Assembly: GCA_920105805.1 (NCBI GenBank)
Contig: CAKKTI010000139.1
Coordinates: 1-47,279 of the forward strand
DNA from: Condylostoma magnum
Taxonomy: Eukaryota; Ciliophora; Heterotrichea; Heterotrichida; Condylostomatidae
Direction: 5' to 3'
Length of the DNA: 47,279 bases
The notes beneath the pieces are model-generated. The model saw only the letters and a list, made by a program, of their open reading frames with translations. It was not told the origin of the DNA and searched no databases. Both the position numbers and the translations under genes were made by a program. Positions 46,118 through 47,279 of this stretch are shown here, piece by piece; position 1 is the stretch's first letter, and the number at the start of each line of letters is the position of its first letter.

Positions 46118-47279
46118 TTATTGAATTACTGTTTCCGTTACTCTAAAGGAGTTGGTGAAAAATTGGCTGGTGTTGAATTGTTGGTACTGGCTTGTTATGT
46201 CGCAGACTGAAAGAGTTCGTCTTTTTTGCTCTTTTGGTTACTGTTATTGCATTCTTTGAGTATAAGAATTAAATTACTCTGTGTATATGTTACCATACAA
46301 ACTCTGCTGTTATAGTTGCTTTATTTATTCCTCAATTTCTGTTTTATTCACAGCGTCCTCCTATTGCATTTTTAGCCATTTTATAGTTCCTTTCTACCTT
46401 GTCATTGGATTAGCTCTCTCATAATCAGTATAGAATTGCTTCCACTGTTTATAATAATCATCTTAGTCTTCCTTGCAATACAACTTATTGAGTAGGTATT
46501 ACTCCTTATAACTACAACACAAGGAAATCAAGTAGCTAACTGGAATCAAGGCTTGAAATAAAACCAGTGCCAAAATCAAAACAATATATATCATTCCTAT
46601 GTCATATAAGCTTTTATAACATACAACTACTGATAATCCTACAATAACTAAGCTCAAAGGAAGCCAGCTATATAGGGATTAGCTTAAGTCTCCACTATGC
46701 TTTGTAGGCCTGCAATTAAATCTCAACAACATAACTTTAAACGTCCAATAATTAATAAAAAGAGCAAAAATCCCGATTAAAGGGCTTATTGGGAGAAATG
46801 GTGCAAAAATTATGCTAGTTATAAACGTTTTTATTGTATTTGAACTAACATCTGCCAAATCTACAGACGGACCCTCAAATAGATCATTAGCTACACTCTA
46901 GCTAGTATTACACATTCCTCTGTTATTATATCTCCATATAAATATTCTCCTCTTAATCCACTTGATAAAATGACCAAATCGAGCAATATAGCCCAATGGT
47001 ATTGAAAATGCACCAATTAACTGAATATAGAATATACTTTCTATATAGCCTCCTTTCTGAAACCAGTCGCTTTGATTAGGAATTGCTATAATCGGTATAA
47101 CAGCTGTATTGATAAGTTTAAATGCGATTACTTTATTGGTTTCAGAGGTGATAAATTCTGTTCATGTTCTGTGTTTTTCGTAATATGCTAAAATTCATCC
47201 TATTTTTTACAAGGCGAAATTGACTATGGCTACTAGCAGTGAAAATGAAAGACAGATTAAGTTTTAAATTGAGAATTTT
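46118..47279 (-). CDS. multipass membrane protein, start beyond window (TMEM63/CSC1-like?)
   Basis: 386 residues of a protein whose start lies beyond the right edge. About six membrane segments remain (FSLLVAIVNFALQKIG, FKLINTAVIPIIAI, IFAPFLPISPLIGIFALFINYW, LPLSLVIVGLSVVVCY, IYIVLILALVLFQALIPVSYL). The order of SETNKVIAFKLINT, then SNTIKTFITSIIFAPFLPISP, then YWTFKVMLLRFNCRP recalls osmosensitive TMEM63/CSC1 or related protist channels; the resemblance is moderate. A cytosolic Gln-rich tail ends the protein. The last 38 codons write all six Gln as CAA/CAG before TAA 46120-46118, although TAA/TAG are used just upstream. Confidence 0.6.

Overview
The window looks like somatic (macronuclear-type) DNA of a heterotrich-like ciliate. 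It is very AT-rich and densely packed with eukaryotic genes on both strands. It uses a genetic code in which TAA and TAG mean Gln and TGA means Trp inside genes, while all three also end genes. TGA stands at invariant Trp positions in a BolA protein (TPEEW), a MAP kinase (DIWS), a SP-RING SUMO ligase (QWKCP), rotatin and most WD40 repeats. TAA/TAG cannot be sense only: read with TGA as the sole stop, the SP-RING gene would run about 1.1 kb antisense through the neighbouring kinase. This matches the Condylostoma-type code (NCBI table 28) better than the karyorelict code (table 27). I assign Condylostoma or a relative by inference only.

I read the sequence with TAR=Q and TGA=W. For each gene I chose the stop that follows a stretch of about 15-50 codons free of TAA/TAG/TGA, in which Gln is written CAA/CAG. 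Most genes are single open frames. Only one short intron (28 nt, in the first gene) is needed to explain a frame change.

Layout. 0.5-6 kb: coiled-coil proteins and two small genes. 6.1-11.5 kb: an extremely compact block with a BolA protein, a basic protein, an MGNFC-start cysteine-rich protein, a ubiquitin-specific protease, two small membrane proteins and an RCC1-repeat membrane protein. 11.5-13.9 kb: an FCP1-like protein and a basic protein one base apart. 14.5-18.7 kb: calpain, a PHD/SP-RING SUMO E3 ligase and an AGC kinase. 18.7-24.3 kb: rotatin. 24.3-29.5 kb: a small ORF, a secreted protein, a MAP kinase with a TGH activation motif, a small basic protein and a type I membrane protein. 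29.6-35.3 kb: a ciliary-looking neighbourhood (SHIPPO/STPG-like, coiled coil, Kintoun/DNAAF2-like, SAXO-like, with two small ORFs). 35.5-47.3 kb: a multipass transporter, an unknown protein, an acid-sphingomyelinase-like phosphodiesterase, an ANTH-domain clathrin adaptor with NPF motifs, a pentapeptide-WD40 protein, a coiled-coil protein, a Na+/H+ exchanger and a cut-off multipass membrane protein.

Genes are often arranged tail to tail with stop codons only 3-20 nt apart, and head to head with start codons sometimes only 3-35 nt apart. Much of the gene set (rotatin, Kintoun, SHIPPO, SAXO, several coiled coils) fits a heavily ciliated cell. I see no tRNA or rRNA gene, no transposon and no virus-derived element.
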